Of a DNA stretch of 56,710 nt, positions 32,600 through 40,921 are shown piece after piece. The number at the start of each line of letters is the position of its first letter. Within the stretch, counting starts at the first letter, position 1. A program made the position numbers and the translations under genes. The notes under the pieces are model-generated. The model made no database searches and was not told the origin of the DNA. It worked only from the letters and a program-made list of their open reading frames with translations. Source of the DNA: Clostridia bacterium (lineage in GTDB: Bacteria > Bacillota > Clostridia > Oscillospirales > CAG-272); the NCBI GenBank assembly GCA_017623975.1, contig JAGANX010000060.1, positions 1-56,710 of the forward strand. Direction: 5' to 3'.

Positions 32600-32606
32600 A
32601 TATTTA

Positions 32607-33491
32607 TTATTTAACTGTTTCGTCATCCTCGTTGTCGATTGGTTTAAGGTTTAAGATTTTTTCAAAGTGAGGAAGCTCGTAGGGTGGGATAACTATTTCA
32701 CGCGCCTGACCCTGTTGGGTTTCAAACTGAACGGAACAGGTGCCTCTTACGTGGTAAACACCGTAGTGGTCAAGGGTGATTTTATACTGCTTGTATTCTT
32801 CGCTTATGTGGGACTCATCCTTATTCCAAAGGGTGAAGCTTGTCTTTTTAGGGTCGGACACTATGCGCTTAAACGCTGTCTTGTCAATACCGTAAACCGC
32901 ATTGCTATTGGCAAGGCATAGCTTGTTTTCCTCCTCGAAAAGATAAAATGACATATTTAAGTATTTAAATGCGCTGTTATCCCTCATTTTATTATCTCTT
33001 ACTATGTAAGTGTAAAAAAGGATATCAACCTTTGTTTTTTCATTTGGCAGGTTAAGATAATTTTCGCTTCTCTTTGCCATTCTGTCAATTTCATCCATTG
33101 CCCTTTTGTATTCATCGCTTGCTTCCACTTTTTTGCGTCTTTTGTACTCTACAACATAGCAAACAGTACCAAAGGCGCAAAGCAATACCCCTGCCACAAA
33201 GGCAACAATAAACCAAGGGGAAGAAAAGGCATAGGCAAAGCCCACACCAATAAGCACCATAACGGCGCAGGCAAGGAGCATAGCGCCAATTCCAAGGGCG
33301 ACAACTCTTGCATAGGAAAGCCACGTGGGTAACGCCCATTTCTTTTCAAGCAGCTCCATTTTATCAGCGATTTTTGATTGACCCTTTGTAAGAGACTTAT
33401 AAATCTCACGGAGAATAAACGGGCTTGAATGCTCATTGTCCCCCGGGTTTTCGGTTTGATTTTCTATATTGATGCTGAATAAATTTCTCAT
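32607..33491 (-). CDS. Membrane protein of unknown function with two helices
   Basis: A 294-residue protein. Two adjacent membrane helices (about 59-86 and 90-112: VVALGIGAMLLACAVMVLIG and WFIVAFVAGVLLCAFGTVCYV) sit between a charged cytoplasmic N-terminus and a long soluble C-terminal part that resembles a PH-like or beta-barrel domain (KITLDHYGVYHVRGTCSVQFE). I do not recognise the family. Its start overlaps the GtrA-like gene by 4 nt, so it is the third gene of the pepF operon. It may act with the GtrA-like protein at the membrane; no function is claimed. Confidence 0.7.
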   Translation of the reverse strand: MRNLFSINIENQTENPGDNEHSSPFILREIYKSLTKGQSKIADKMELLEKKWALPTWLSYARVVALGIGAMLLACAVMVLIGVGFAYAFSSPWFIVAFVAGVLLCAFGTVCYVVEYKRRKKVEASDEYKRAMDEIDRMAKRSENYLNLPNEKTKVDILFYTYIVRDNKMRDNSAFKYLNMSFYLFEEENKLCLANSNAVYGIDKTAFKRIVSDPKKTSFTLWNKDESHISEEYKQYKITLDHYGVYHVRGTCSVQFETQQGQAREIVIPPYELPHFEKILNLKPIDNEDDETVK

Positions 33492-33979
33492 TTCTTTTCC
33501 TCACCGTCAGGCAATTTGTCCTGCTCATCTTTTCTGAAAATAATAAATTTACTGAAAAAGTAGTTTAGAACAATAACAATAACAGACATAATCACTTTTG
33601 CAATTAAAGTGCCTGTAACAAATACAAAAAGGAACTTAAAACCAATATCCTTAAACTTCCAAACATCCACGAAAAGATACATACCAAGCTCGCTAATGCC
33701 AAGGCTGACAACCCTTGCGCCAAAAAACTCTAATGCTTCCTTGGCAACGGTTATTTGCTTCCATGATTTTGACTCGAATACAAATAGCTTGTTTACAAAG
33801 TAAGCAAACAGTGCGGCAAGCGCCCAGGCAAGAAGGGTAGATAAAAGGTAAAGCCCTTCACCGAAAAGGCTATCAAAGAGCCAAAACATAAGGGTGTCCA
33901 CAAGGGTGGTTGCTATACCAAATAAAATGTAAAGTACAACCTCCTTGTGCTTTAAATATAATTCTTTGATTTTATTCAT
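33488..33979 (-). CDS. GtrA-like family membrane protein
   Basis: A 163-residue protein with four predicted helices and the typical GtrA/DPMS layout: YILFGIATTLVDTLMFWLF in helix 1, ALAALFAYFVNKLFVFESK at the helix 2 end (the conserved N(K/R).(F/W)VF motif) and LNYFFSKFIIFRK at helix 4. GtrA proteins are thought to flip or aid transfer of lipid-linked sugars (for example undecaprenyl-phosphate-glucose) in surface glycan modification. AAGGGA precedes the start by 6 nt, and the gene lies 14 nt after pepF and overlaps the next by 4 nt. No cognate glycosyltransferase is adjacent. Confidence 0.85.
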   Translation of the reverse strand: MNKIKELYLKHKEVVLYILFGIATTLVDTLMFWLFDSLFGEGLYLLSTLLAWALAALFAYFVNKLFVFESKSWKQITVAKEALEFFGARVVSLGISELGMYLFVDVWKFKDIGFKFLFVFVTGTLIAKVIMSVIVIVLNYFFSKFIIFRKDEQDKLPDGEEKK

Positions 33980-33993
33980 TATAATTCCCTTAA

Positions 33994-35682
33994 TTAACCC
34001 AATTTTTCAAGCAACTCACGGCACATAGAAGCAACCTTGGCAAGAGCACCCTTTTCAAACGGAGATTTTAAGCCTGCCATTTTAATAAGGTCGGTAAAGC
34101 CAAAGTTACCTGTGCGGCTTGCGTGTTCAATGTAAGTTTTTAGTGCTCCCTCGTAATCTTCAAGGCTAAGGCGCAAAAATTCAAAGGCAACAACCTGCGC
34201 CAAGCAGTAGTCAATATAGTAGAACGGGCTTTGGAAAATGTGGTTTTGGTATTGCCATCTTGTACCCTTTTCCAAGTATTCAACGCCCTGTGCGTTCATA
34301 TAAGGACGGAATTTGCTCTCTAAGTCCTTCCATACCTCGTTTCTTTCAGCAGGAGTCATTTCAGGATTTTCATAAACAATTTCTTGGAAATAGTCAACTA
34401 TAACGCCGTAAGGAATAAAGGCAAGGGCAGAGAACAGGTGCTTATACTTGTATGCATCTGCTCGGTCACCAAAGAATTTGTCCATATATTTCCAAGCGAA
34501 AAATTCCATACTCATAGAGTGGCTTTCCGCAGTTTCCATTCCGCCAAGCTGTGTTTCGGGAAGCATATCGTATCTGCCAAGATAGTAGGCAAAGGCGTGA
34601 CCTGCCTCGTGGGTGATAACGTCAATGTCGGCAGTGGTGCCATTAAAGTTAGCAAAAATGAATGGCTGACGGTAAACAGGGAAGAAGGTCATATATCCCC
34701 CTGTCCACTTGCCTTCTCTTGGAAGAACGTCAAAGGCATCGGACTCAAACATCATATCAATGAACTCTTTGGTTTCAGGGCTCATTTCGTGGTACATTTC
34801 CTTGCCCGCATCCAAAATACCTTGCGCGTCCAAAATCGGCTTTGGGTCGTCTTCCGAATAGGTGTTATCGTCATAAAGCTTCATTTCATCAATGCCAAGC
34901 TTTTGGGCAATTTTTTCCTTTAATTCGGTAATTACAGGAACTAAATCTTTAAGCACGTTTTCACGGAAAACACGCACGTCCTCCTTGTTATATGCAGTTC
35001 TTTGCATAAGGTTGTAGCCAAGTCCAACATAGTTTTCGTAGCCTAATTTCTTCGCCATTTTGTCACGGACCTTAACCATTTTGTCATAGATACCGTCAAG
35101 GAATTCTTGGTTCTCACCTAACGCTTTGCCAAGGGCATTATATGCTTCTTTTCTTGTATCCCTGTCGCTATCCTGCATATATTTACGCAAGGCGCCAAGG
35201 GTCAGCCTTTCACCTCGGAAATCGTAGGTAAGCTCGGATACAAATTTGCTATATTCCTGGTTAAGCTTATTTTCCTCTTGCATTTCTTCAAGCACACGCT
35301 CGTCAGCGCACTTTAAGGAAAGCTCCATCATTGTAATAACGAGAGGGTTTAACTCCTTCTTCGCATCTTCAATGTAAGCAGAGCTTAAAAATGCCTTTGT
35401 AAACTTGATGTCATACATTTGAATTTCAGGCAAGGCAGCGTTATAGTAGTCCATTTCAGCAGTGTAAAACTCATCACGGCTGTTTAGGTTTAGCCTTGTG
35501 GAGGCTAAACGTGCCATAGTGCCAACATAATCACTTAATTTATTGTAGTCATCACGGCAAGCAAGCAATTCCTTTCCGCAATTTGCCTTTTCTGTACGGG
35601 CGATAATGTCCTTTATTTCTCTAATAACAGAGTCCTTGCTAACTCTTTCATATTTCATTTCGCTTATTTTAGTGTAGTTCAT
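33994..35682 (-). CDS. pepF: M3-family oligoendopeptidase, PepF-like
   Basis: A 562-residue cytoplasmic zinc peptidase. The HEXXH motif is HEAGH (His358, Glu359, His362), followed about 25 residues later by ETAESHSMSMEFFAW, which supplies the third zinc ligand (Glu). FPVYRQPFIFANFNGT and NHIFQSPFYYIDYCLAQ match the peptide-binding groove of M3B oligoendopeptidases. It degrades short peptides imported or released from protein turnover. AGGAG lies 6 nt before the start at 35682, and a consensus -35 promoter precedes it. It is the first gene of a three-gene operon with a GtrA-like and an unknown membrane protein, an odd pairing. Confidence 0.9.
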   Translation of the reverse strand: MNYTKISEMKYERVSKDSVIREIKDIIARTEKANCGKELLACRDDYNKLSDYVGTMARLASTRLNLNSRDEFYTAEMDYYNAALPEIQMYDIKFTKAFLSSAYIEDAKKELNPLVITMMELSLKCADERVLEEMQEENKLNQEYSKFVSELTYDFRGERLTLGALRKYMQDSDRDTRKEAYNALGKALGENQEFLDGIYDKMVKVRDKMAKKLGYENYVGLGYNLMQRTAYNKEDVRVFRENVLKDLVPVITELKEKIAQKLGIDEMKLYDDNTYSEDDPKPILDAQGILDAGKEMYHEMSPETKEFIDMMFESDAFDVLPREGKWTGGYMTFFPVYRQPFIFANFNGTTADIDVITHEAGHAFAYYLGRYDMLPETQLGGMETAESHSMSMEFFAWKYMDKFFGDRADAYKYKHLFSALAFIPYGVIVDYFQEIVYENPEMTPAERNEVWKDLESKFRPYMNAQGVEYLEKGTRWQYQNHIFQSPFYYIDYCLAQVVAFEFLRLSLEDYEGALKTYIEHASRTGNFGFTDLIKMAGLKSPFEKGALAKVASMCRELLEKLG

Positions 35683-35713
35683 AGTAAACTCCTATAATAT
35701 ATAATTCTTTATA

Positions 35714-35742
35714 ATGATAACACAAATAAAAGGATATGTCAA
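35714..35742 (-). promoter_or_regulatory. SigA-type promoter of pepF
   Basis: Read on the minus strand: TTGACA (35737-35742), 17-nt spacer ending in TGTGT, TATCAT (35714-35719). Confidence 0.8.
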
Positions 35743-35774
35743 TCTTTACATTTTGATACTTTTGTGATTGAGAG

Positions 35775-35803
35775 TTGATTTTTTAGTAATATTATGGTAA
35801 TAT
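35775..35803 (+). promoter_or_regulatory. SigA-type promoter of the DUF4886 gene
   Basis: TTGATT (35775-35780), 17-nt spacer, TAATAT (35798-35803). Confidence 0.6.
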
Positions 35804-35843
35804 TAAATTGCCAAGATTTTTGAAAAATAAAAAGGAGAGGACT

Positions 35844-38678
35844 ATGAAAAGAAAATTAATTTTAATTGCATCAATGGTTTTGCTGCTTATTTGCGCATTT
35901 TCATTGGTTGCAAACGCCCAGTGTTCTGCTGAACACGATAGTGAGTGGACTATTACTTTTGGGGATGAGGGATATCTTGGTGAAATCAGTGCATCTTACC
36001 ATTGCTCTACCTGTTCTCTTGTAACCTCTGAAAAAATTTCACCGCTTTTTGAAACGCTGGGATATTCCTACGGACCTGCGGGCATAACCCAGCACTATGC
36101 TGTAAATAGGGAAGCGGTTGCAAGGTACGAGGAGTTAACGGGAGAAAAGGTGCGCTTTGGTGCAGTGGCGGCTACAAGAAGCAATATTGGTACAGGTAAC
36201 CCACTTGATGAAAACGGCAATCCTATAAACGAAAAGGTTAAGGTTGCTGATTTTACAGACACAAAGTATGACATTTTCGATGTAATCGTAAACAACATTC
36301 CCGATGAATATAAGGGAAGCGTTGAAATTATTTGCTGCGCATACATTATAGCAGGCAAGGAAATAACTTATATTGAAAACGGTGCGGAAAAGGTAAATGC
36401 GTCAGCCAACACATTTACAAGAGTAAGCGAAAAGGTTGACAATAAAGAGGTTGAAGAAGCTGACATATTTACATACAAGTTCATTGACGGAACAAAGTAT
36501 AAAAGGCTTCCAATAGAAGATCTCGGTCTTTCAAAGTGGTCATATTGGCAAAGTGACGGAAATGACTATAAAAACTTGCAGGTTGGCACAGGCACAACAC
36601 ACAAAAAATTCTATGCTACAAGAAAGTTTACAAAGGCTGAGCTTCCAAACGGTACAATGATTTCCGTTGCAAGCGGCTGGGCATATAGACCCGAGGGCTG
36701 GGTAGTGGGCGAATTGAAAAACGGTCAGTCTAACACACCAAAAAGACCTGATACAACAAGCGCAAGCGTAGTAGTTTCTGATTCTTGGTGGGGCTCCTTT
36801 GAAACAAGGGCGTTTAACATTACTCCAAACGCTACAATAGCTGACAGTACGACGGCAGAACAAATTTACGAAAAGTTTTCTATTTTCGTTCCTGTTGCGA
36901 ACAATAGCGTAACGGTTGTACCCGATGCACCCTCAACTGATACAATAAAGCAGAATTGGGAGGATGACGGCGCTTTGAAGATACTTTGCATTGGTAACAG
37001 CTTCTCTGTTGACAGTATGGAGTATGTGTATCAGGTTGCAAAGGATGCAGGAGTTGAAAATATTGTTCTTGGTAACCTCTTTATAGGCGGTTGCTCACTT
37101 GACACTCATTATACAAACGCACTTGAAAATAAGGGAGCATACACATATTACACAAACACAAACGGTACTTGGAGCAGTAAGGGCGGACAAAAGATAAGCA
37201 CTGCTGTAACAAGTGAAAACTGGGACTTTATTACATTCCAACAGGTTAGCCAAGATAGCGGTATGCCGAATACTTATGGAAATTTGGGCAATCTTATCGA
37301 CATCGTTGAGGGACTTAATCCACAAGCACGCCTTGTATGGCATATGACTTGGGCGTATAAGAAGGGTGCTAACCATTCAGGCTTTGCAAACTATAACAAA
37401 GACCAAACAACTATGTATAACGCAATTATAGAAACGGTTAAGACAGTTGTTTTGGCAGATAAGAGAATTGAATTTGTAATTCCGGCAGGAACATCTATTC
37501 AAAATGCAAGAACATCTTATTACGGTGACCGCTTCAACCGTGACGGATACCATTTGAATAATTTTGGTAGATATATCGGCTCACTCACATTTGTTAAGGC
37601 ATTGACAGGCTTGTCTATTGACAACATTACATTTAGGGTTGACGATATGACAGATAACAACCGTCTTTTAGCAATTGATTCAGTAAATAAGGCAGTAAAT
37701 ACGCCTTACCAGGTAACAACCTCTGCTTATGCGGTGGAACCAAGTCTTTCTGTTCCAACAGTAAGCGTTGAAAACGGTGTTGTTCAAATTCCAAGCGGAT
37801 ACCGTCAATTGACCCTTGAAGAAATGGGCTGGGAAGCAAACTCTTATTGGAACCGCAATTCGTATAATTCAGACGCAAGCGTAGCCTTTAACACAGGCTA
37901 TTACGCATCAAACTCACTCACAATTAAAGAAATTCCCATAGGCTCTATAATAGTTTTGAATTGTCCTGATGAAAGACCTTGGCAATACCGCCCTGATAGT
38001 GGTGCAGGGGAAAGACCCGGAAATGTAACAAGCCAAATTACAATTGTAAATGAAACATGGTGGTTAGGACACACTACAAGGGGATTTAACTTGTCCATTG
38101 CAGGTCATACGGACAGAAACGTTATCGCTATTAATAACTACACACCTGAGCAGATACAAAATGTTCTTGTAATTCTTGTCCCTAACGAGGAAGAGGCTAC
38201 TATCACCCCAACAGTATCAAGCGACTTGTGTGTTGAAGAAGTAACCGTAATTGACGGTAAAGAGTACAGAGCATTGACGCTTGATGCTATGGATATAGAA
38301 AAGTATTGCTACTACTATTCAACAGATTCAACTGAGAGATATGTTGATACAAACGGCACATATAAAAGATTCGCTTGTACGGGCAAGTATGGCAAGGACA
38401 TCCTTGTTGACGGTGCAGTTATCTTTGTTGGTGCAGGATGGGGATACCGTCCCGAGGGATGGAAAAACGGTGAGCTTAACAGTGTCTCAAATAGACCTAC
38501 TGATATTGCAAAGAGTAACTCTGCACAGTATAAAACCGTTGACGGCAGTTGGTGGGGGACATTTACCGAAAGAGGCTTTAATATTACAAATGGCTCTAAT
38601 TTAAGCGAGGATGTAACGGCAGAGGATATTTATGAAATCTTCAAAATCTACATTCCTGTTGAAAATATAATTGATTAA
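35844..38678 (+). CDS. Secreted DUF4886/SGNH-type hydrolase with recurrent domain and three Trp-rich repeats
   Basis: A 944-residue exported protein. AAAGGAGAGG precedes ATG 35844, giving a signal peptide (MKRKLILIASMVLLLICAFSLVANA). Residues about 65-200 are a divergent copy of the unnamed domain seen at 1-497 and 5999-7768 (LFETLGYS, ARYEELTGEKVRFGAVA). A Trp-rich beta module (about 217-352: LGLSKWSYWQ, ASGWAYRPEGWVVGELKNGQ, SWWGSFETRAFNI, EQIYEKFSIFVPV) occurs again at about 652-783 and 807-940. Between copies one and two is a DUF4886 domain (about 378-640) with ILCIGNSFSVDS (Ser386 nucleophile), NWDFITFQQVSQDSG and DGYHLN (Asp567, His570), an SGNH-type esterase. The repeats probably bind carbohydrate, so the protein may deacetylate or de-esterify a surface or dietary glycan outside the cell. 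No anchor motif is visible. Confidence 0.8.
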   Translation: MKRKLILIASMVLLLICAFSLVANAQCSAEHDSEWTITFGDEGYLGEISASYHCSTCSLVTSEKISPLFETLGYSYGPAGITQHYAVNREAVARYEELTGEKVRFGAVAATRSNIGTGNPLDENGNPINEKVKVADFTDTKYDIFDVIVNNIPDEYKGSVEIICCAYIIAGKEITYIENGAEKVNASANTFTRVSEKVDNKEVEEADIFTYKFIDGTKYKRLPIEDLGLSKWSYWQSDGNDYKNLQVGTGTTHKKFYATRKFTKAELPNGTMISVASGWAYRPEGWVVGELKNGQSNTPKRPDTTSASVVVSDSWWGSFETRAFNITPNATIADSTTAEQIYEKFSIFVPVANNSVTVVPDAPSTDTIKQNWEDDGALKILCIGNSFSVDSMEYVYQVAKDAGVENIVLGNLFIGGCSLDTHYTNALENKGAYTYYTNTNGTWSSKGGQKISTAVTSENWDFITFQQVSQDSGMPNTYGNLGNLIDIVEGLNPQARLVWHMTWAYKKGANHSGFANYNKDQTTMYNAIIETVKTVVLADKRIEFVIPAGTSIQNARTSYYGDRFNRDGYHLNNFGRYIGSLTFVKALTGLSIDNITFRVDDMTDNNRLLAIDSVNKAVNTPYQVTTSAYAVEPSLSVPTVSVENGVVQIPSGYRQLTLEEMGWEANSYWNRNSYNSDASVAFNTGYYASNSLTIKEIPIGSIIVLNCPDERPWQYRPDSGAGERPGNVTSQITIVNETWWLGHTTRGFNLSIAGHTDRNVIAINNYTPEQIQNVLVILVPNEEEATITPTVSSDLCVEEVTVIDGKEYRALTLDAMDIEKYCYYYSTDSTERYVDTNGTYKRFACTGKYGKDILVDGAVIFVGAGWGYRPEGWKNGELNSVSNRPTDIAKSNSAQYKTVDGSWWGTFTERGFNITNGSNLSEDVTAEDIYEIFKIYIPVENIID

Positions 38679-38691
38679 GGAGGTAAGGATA

Positions 38692-38847
38692 ATGAGATAT
38701 GAAGCACCAATATACGAAAAAGAATATGTTGAAACAGACGATGTTATTTTAGCCTCCTCAGGAATAAAGGATGAGGGAGAGGGCACTCTTGGTAACATAT
38801 CGGGAGAAAAGGGAAGCCACGAGTCTTCTTTTTGGGATATTTTCTAA
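38692..38847 (+). CDS. Small peptide gene, 51 aa
   Basis: A 51-residue frame starting at ATG 38692 with a strong AAGGAGG (38677-38683) 8 nt upstream, 13 nt after the stop of the DUF4886 gene and before a good terminator. The peptide begins MRYEAPIYEKEYVETDD, continues VILASSG, and ends in a Gly/Ser-rich, acidic tail with FWDIF. The Y..P.(Y/F)E...(V)..DD(V)I..S pattern is familiar from short peptides in clostridial genomes, but I cannot name the family. It has no signal peptide, Cys pair or membrane helix. It is clearly co-transcribed with the secreted esterase. Its function is unknown; a precursor peptide is one possibility, though no modification enzyme is adjacent. Confidence 0.75.
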   Translation: MRYEAPIYEKEYVETDDVILASSGIKDEGEGTLGNISGEKGSHESSFWDIF

Positions 38848-38875
38848 ATAAAAAACAAGCTATCGTATTTTAATA

Positions 38876-38915
38876 GGCACCCCAAGGGTTAGATGCTTTT
38901 GGGGTGCTTATTTTT
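38876..38915 (+). terminator. Rho-independent terminator
   Basis: GGCACCCCAA (38876-38885) pairs with TTGGGGTGC (38899-38907), followed by a T-rich run. Confidence 0.8.
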
Positions 38916-38925
38916 ATATAAAACC

Positions 38926-38954
38926 TTTACAAAGGTTCATAATTGTGATAAAAT
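38926..38954 (+). promoter_or_regulatory. SigA-type promoter
   Basis: TTTACA (38926-38931), 17-nt spacer ending in TGTGA, TAAAAT (38949-38954). Confidence 0.7.
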
Positions 38955-38986
38955 AGAGCTAATTAGGTATGTTTTTGGAGATTAGA

Positions 38987-39475
38987 ATGAAAGCATTATT
39001 GATAATTACGCCGCTTATAATGGCGCTTGGTATTGGCTTTATTTTTGCCATTTCCAAGAAAGAAAACAAAAGGAAAAACGAAGGGCTTAACAGGCGTGAC
39101 TTTGTTATACGCTCCTCTTACTCCTGGGGCGTTATAATGGCGACCCTTGGTGCCCTTGCTTTAAGCTTAATTATAGTCGGTAATATAGACGGTAGCTTTG
39201 GCATAGGAGTAAACATTTTCCTTGTTATTTTGCTTGTTGCCTTTGCTTACGGTGCTTTGCAAATATTCAGGGAAAAGGTAAGAGTAGTTGAAAAGAATGA
39301 AATTATATATACCCCCGTTATGGGAAAAACTAAAAAATACTCATTTGATAAAATAGATAGAGTGGAAAAGAAAAGAACAGGGGTATATGTGTATATGGAC
39401 GGTAAAAGGCTATTTACATTAGATTCATCCGGTATTGGTACAAGCTTATTTTTAGAGCTTTACCGTGAAAATTAA
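38987..39475 (+). CDS. Small membrane protein with soluble C-terminal domain
   Basis: A 162-residue protein. ATG 38987 is preferred because TTGGAG lies 6 nt before it; an ATG at 38969 adds six residues without a ribosome binding site. Three membrane helices are visible (ALLIITPLIMALGIGFIFAI; WGVIMATLGALALSLIIVG; IGVNIFLVILLVAFAYGAL), followed by about 60 soluble residues (VRVVEKNEIIYTPVMGKTKKYSFDKIDRVEKK...) that look like a small PH-like beta fold as in membrane proteins that tune transporters. It lies 20 nt upstream of an NSS transporter gene and shares its transcript, so it may assist that transporter. The family is not recognised. Confidence 0.7.
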   Translation: MKALLIITPLIMALGIGFIFAISKKENKRKNEGLNRRDFVIRSSYSWGVIMATLGALALSLIIVGNIDGSFGIGVNIFLVILLVAFAYGALQIFREKVRVVEKNEIIYTPVMGKTKKYSFDKIDRVEKKRTGVYVYMDGKRLFTLDSSGIGTSLFLELYREN

Positions 39476-39495
39476 AGACCAAAAAGGAGCCTTGA

Positions 39496-40887
39496 ATGGA
39501 AAAAAGAGAAAAGCTGGGAAGCCGCTTAGGCTTCATTCTTATAAGCGCAGGCTGTGCTATCGGTATTGGAAATGTTTGGCGTTTCCCCTTTATCACCGCA
39601 AAAAACGGCGGTGGTATTTTTGTGCTTTTATACCTTGTTTTCCTTGTTATAATGGGTATTCCCGTTATGTGTATGGAGTTTTCAATGGGTCGTGCCGCAC
39701 AGGCAAGCCCTGTTAGAATTTACCATAAAATAAAGCCGCAGGATAAAAAGTGGCGTGCCCATGGCTATGCCTCCCTTATAGGCTGCGTTTTACTGATGAT
39801 GTATTATACAACCGTCAGCGGTTGGATGATACAGTACTTTTTCTTTATGATAACGGGCAAATTCTCCGGGGTGACAACAGCGGCACAGGTCGGCAATATT
39901 TTTAATGAAATGAAGTCCGCCCCTTGGCAAATGATATTTTTTGTTGCCTTGGTGGTCGCCCTCGGCTTTTTGGTTTGCTCCTTTAATATGCAAAAGGGAC
40001 TTGAAAAAATAACCAAGTATATGATGCTTGCCTTACTCGGCTTAATAGTTGTGTTGGCAGTAAACTCCTTTACACTTGACGGTGCAAAGGAAGGGCTGAA
40101 ATTTTACCTTTTGCCAAGCATTAGTAAAATGAGAGAGGTTGGCACTTTAACTGTAATAGTAGAGGCAATGAATCAAGCGTTTTTCACACTGAGCTTAGGT
40201 ATTGGTTCAATGGCTATTTTTGGTAGCTTTATCGGTAAAGAGCGTTCACTTTTAGGGGAAAGCGTGAATATTGCCTCCCTTGACACCTTTGTTGCCATTG
40301 TATCGGGACTTATTATTTTCCCTGCTTTCTTTACCTATATGCCCGGTGCTGATATTAGACAATCGGCAGGGCCAAACCTTATATTTGTAACCCTTCCAAA
40401 CATATTTATTAATATGCGCGGCGGAATGTTTTGGGGTTCCTTGTTCTTCCTCTTTATGTCCTTTGCCGCATTATCCACAATTTTTGCAGTGTTCCAAAAT
40501 ATACTATCCTGTGTGCAGGAAATTACAAATTGGAGTAAAAAACGCACTTGTGTAATTTGCGCGCTTTGTATGTTTGCTTTGTCAATTCCCTGTGTCCTTG
40601 GGTACAGTGTGTGGTCAGGCTTTGCTCCCTTTGGCGATGGCACGGGAGTGCTTGATTTGGAGGACTATATAGTTAGTAACATTTTACTCCCCTTAGGCTC
40701 ACTTGTTATCGTTTTGTTCTGTAACCATAAATTTGGTTGGGGCTTTAAAAAATTTCAAGAGGAAGCCAACGCAGGAAAAGGAATAAAGGTAAAAAATTGG
40801 ATGCGCATTTATTTTTCTTACATTTTACCTATTATAATTTCCATTATTTTGGTTTACGGAGTTATCTCACCGTTTATAAACAAATAA
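39496..40887 (+). CDS. Sodium-dependent transporter, NSS/SNF family (second copy)
   Basis: A 463-residue integral membrane protein with about 11 helices and the NSS helix-1 signature (ISAGCAIGIGNVWRFPFITAKNGGG). QAFFTLSLGIGSMAIFGSFIG corresponds to helix 6 and FMSFAALSTIFAVFQNILS to helix 8, the Na+-binding region. It imports a substrate, probably an amino acid, with sodium. It is related to but clearly distinct from the transporter at 31089 and is co-transcribed with the small membrane protein before it. AAGGAG lies 6 nt upstream of the start. Confidence 0.9.
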   Translation: MEKREKLGSRLGFILISAGCAIGIGNVWRFPFITAKNGGGIFVLLYLVFLVIMGIPVMCMEFSMGRAAQASPVRIYHKIKPQDKKWRAHGYASLIGCVLLMMYYTTVSGWMIQYFFFMITGKFSGVTTAAQVGNIFNEMKSAPWQMIFFVALVVALGFLVCSFNMQKGLEKITKYMMLALLGLIVVLAVNSFTLDGAKEGLKFYLLPSISKMREVGTLTVIVEAMNQAFFTLSLGIGSMAIFGSFIGKERSLLGESVNIASLDTFVAIVSGLIIFPAFFTYMPGADIRQSAGPNLIFVTLPNIFINMRGGMFWGSLFFLFMSFAALSTIFAVFQNILSCVQEITNWSKKRTCVICALCMFALSIPCVLGYSVWSGFAPFGDGTGVLDLEDYIVSNILLPLGSLVIVLFCNHKFGWGFKKFQEEANAGKGIKVKNWMRIYFSYILPIIISIILVYGVISPFINK

Positions 40888-40917
40888 AAAATCTGCGGTT
40901 AATTCCGCAGATTTTTT
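40886..40917. terminator. Bidirectional terminator between convergent genes
   Basis: AAAAATCTGCGG and CCGCAGATTTTT form a perfect 12-bp stem with flanking A and T runs, 4 nt from the end of the permease gene. Confidence 0.9.
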
Positions 40918-40921
40918 ATTC

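Noticed and set aside
31089..40887. The two NSS transporters as a tandem duplication
   Set aside because: They differ over most of their length, have different leaders and partners, and lie 7 kb apart; they are better seen as distinct family members.
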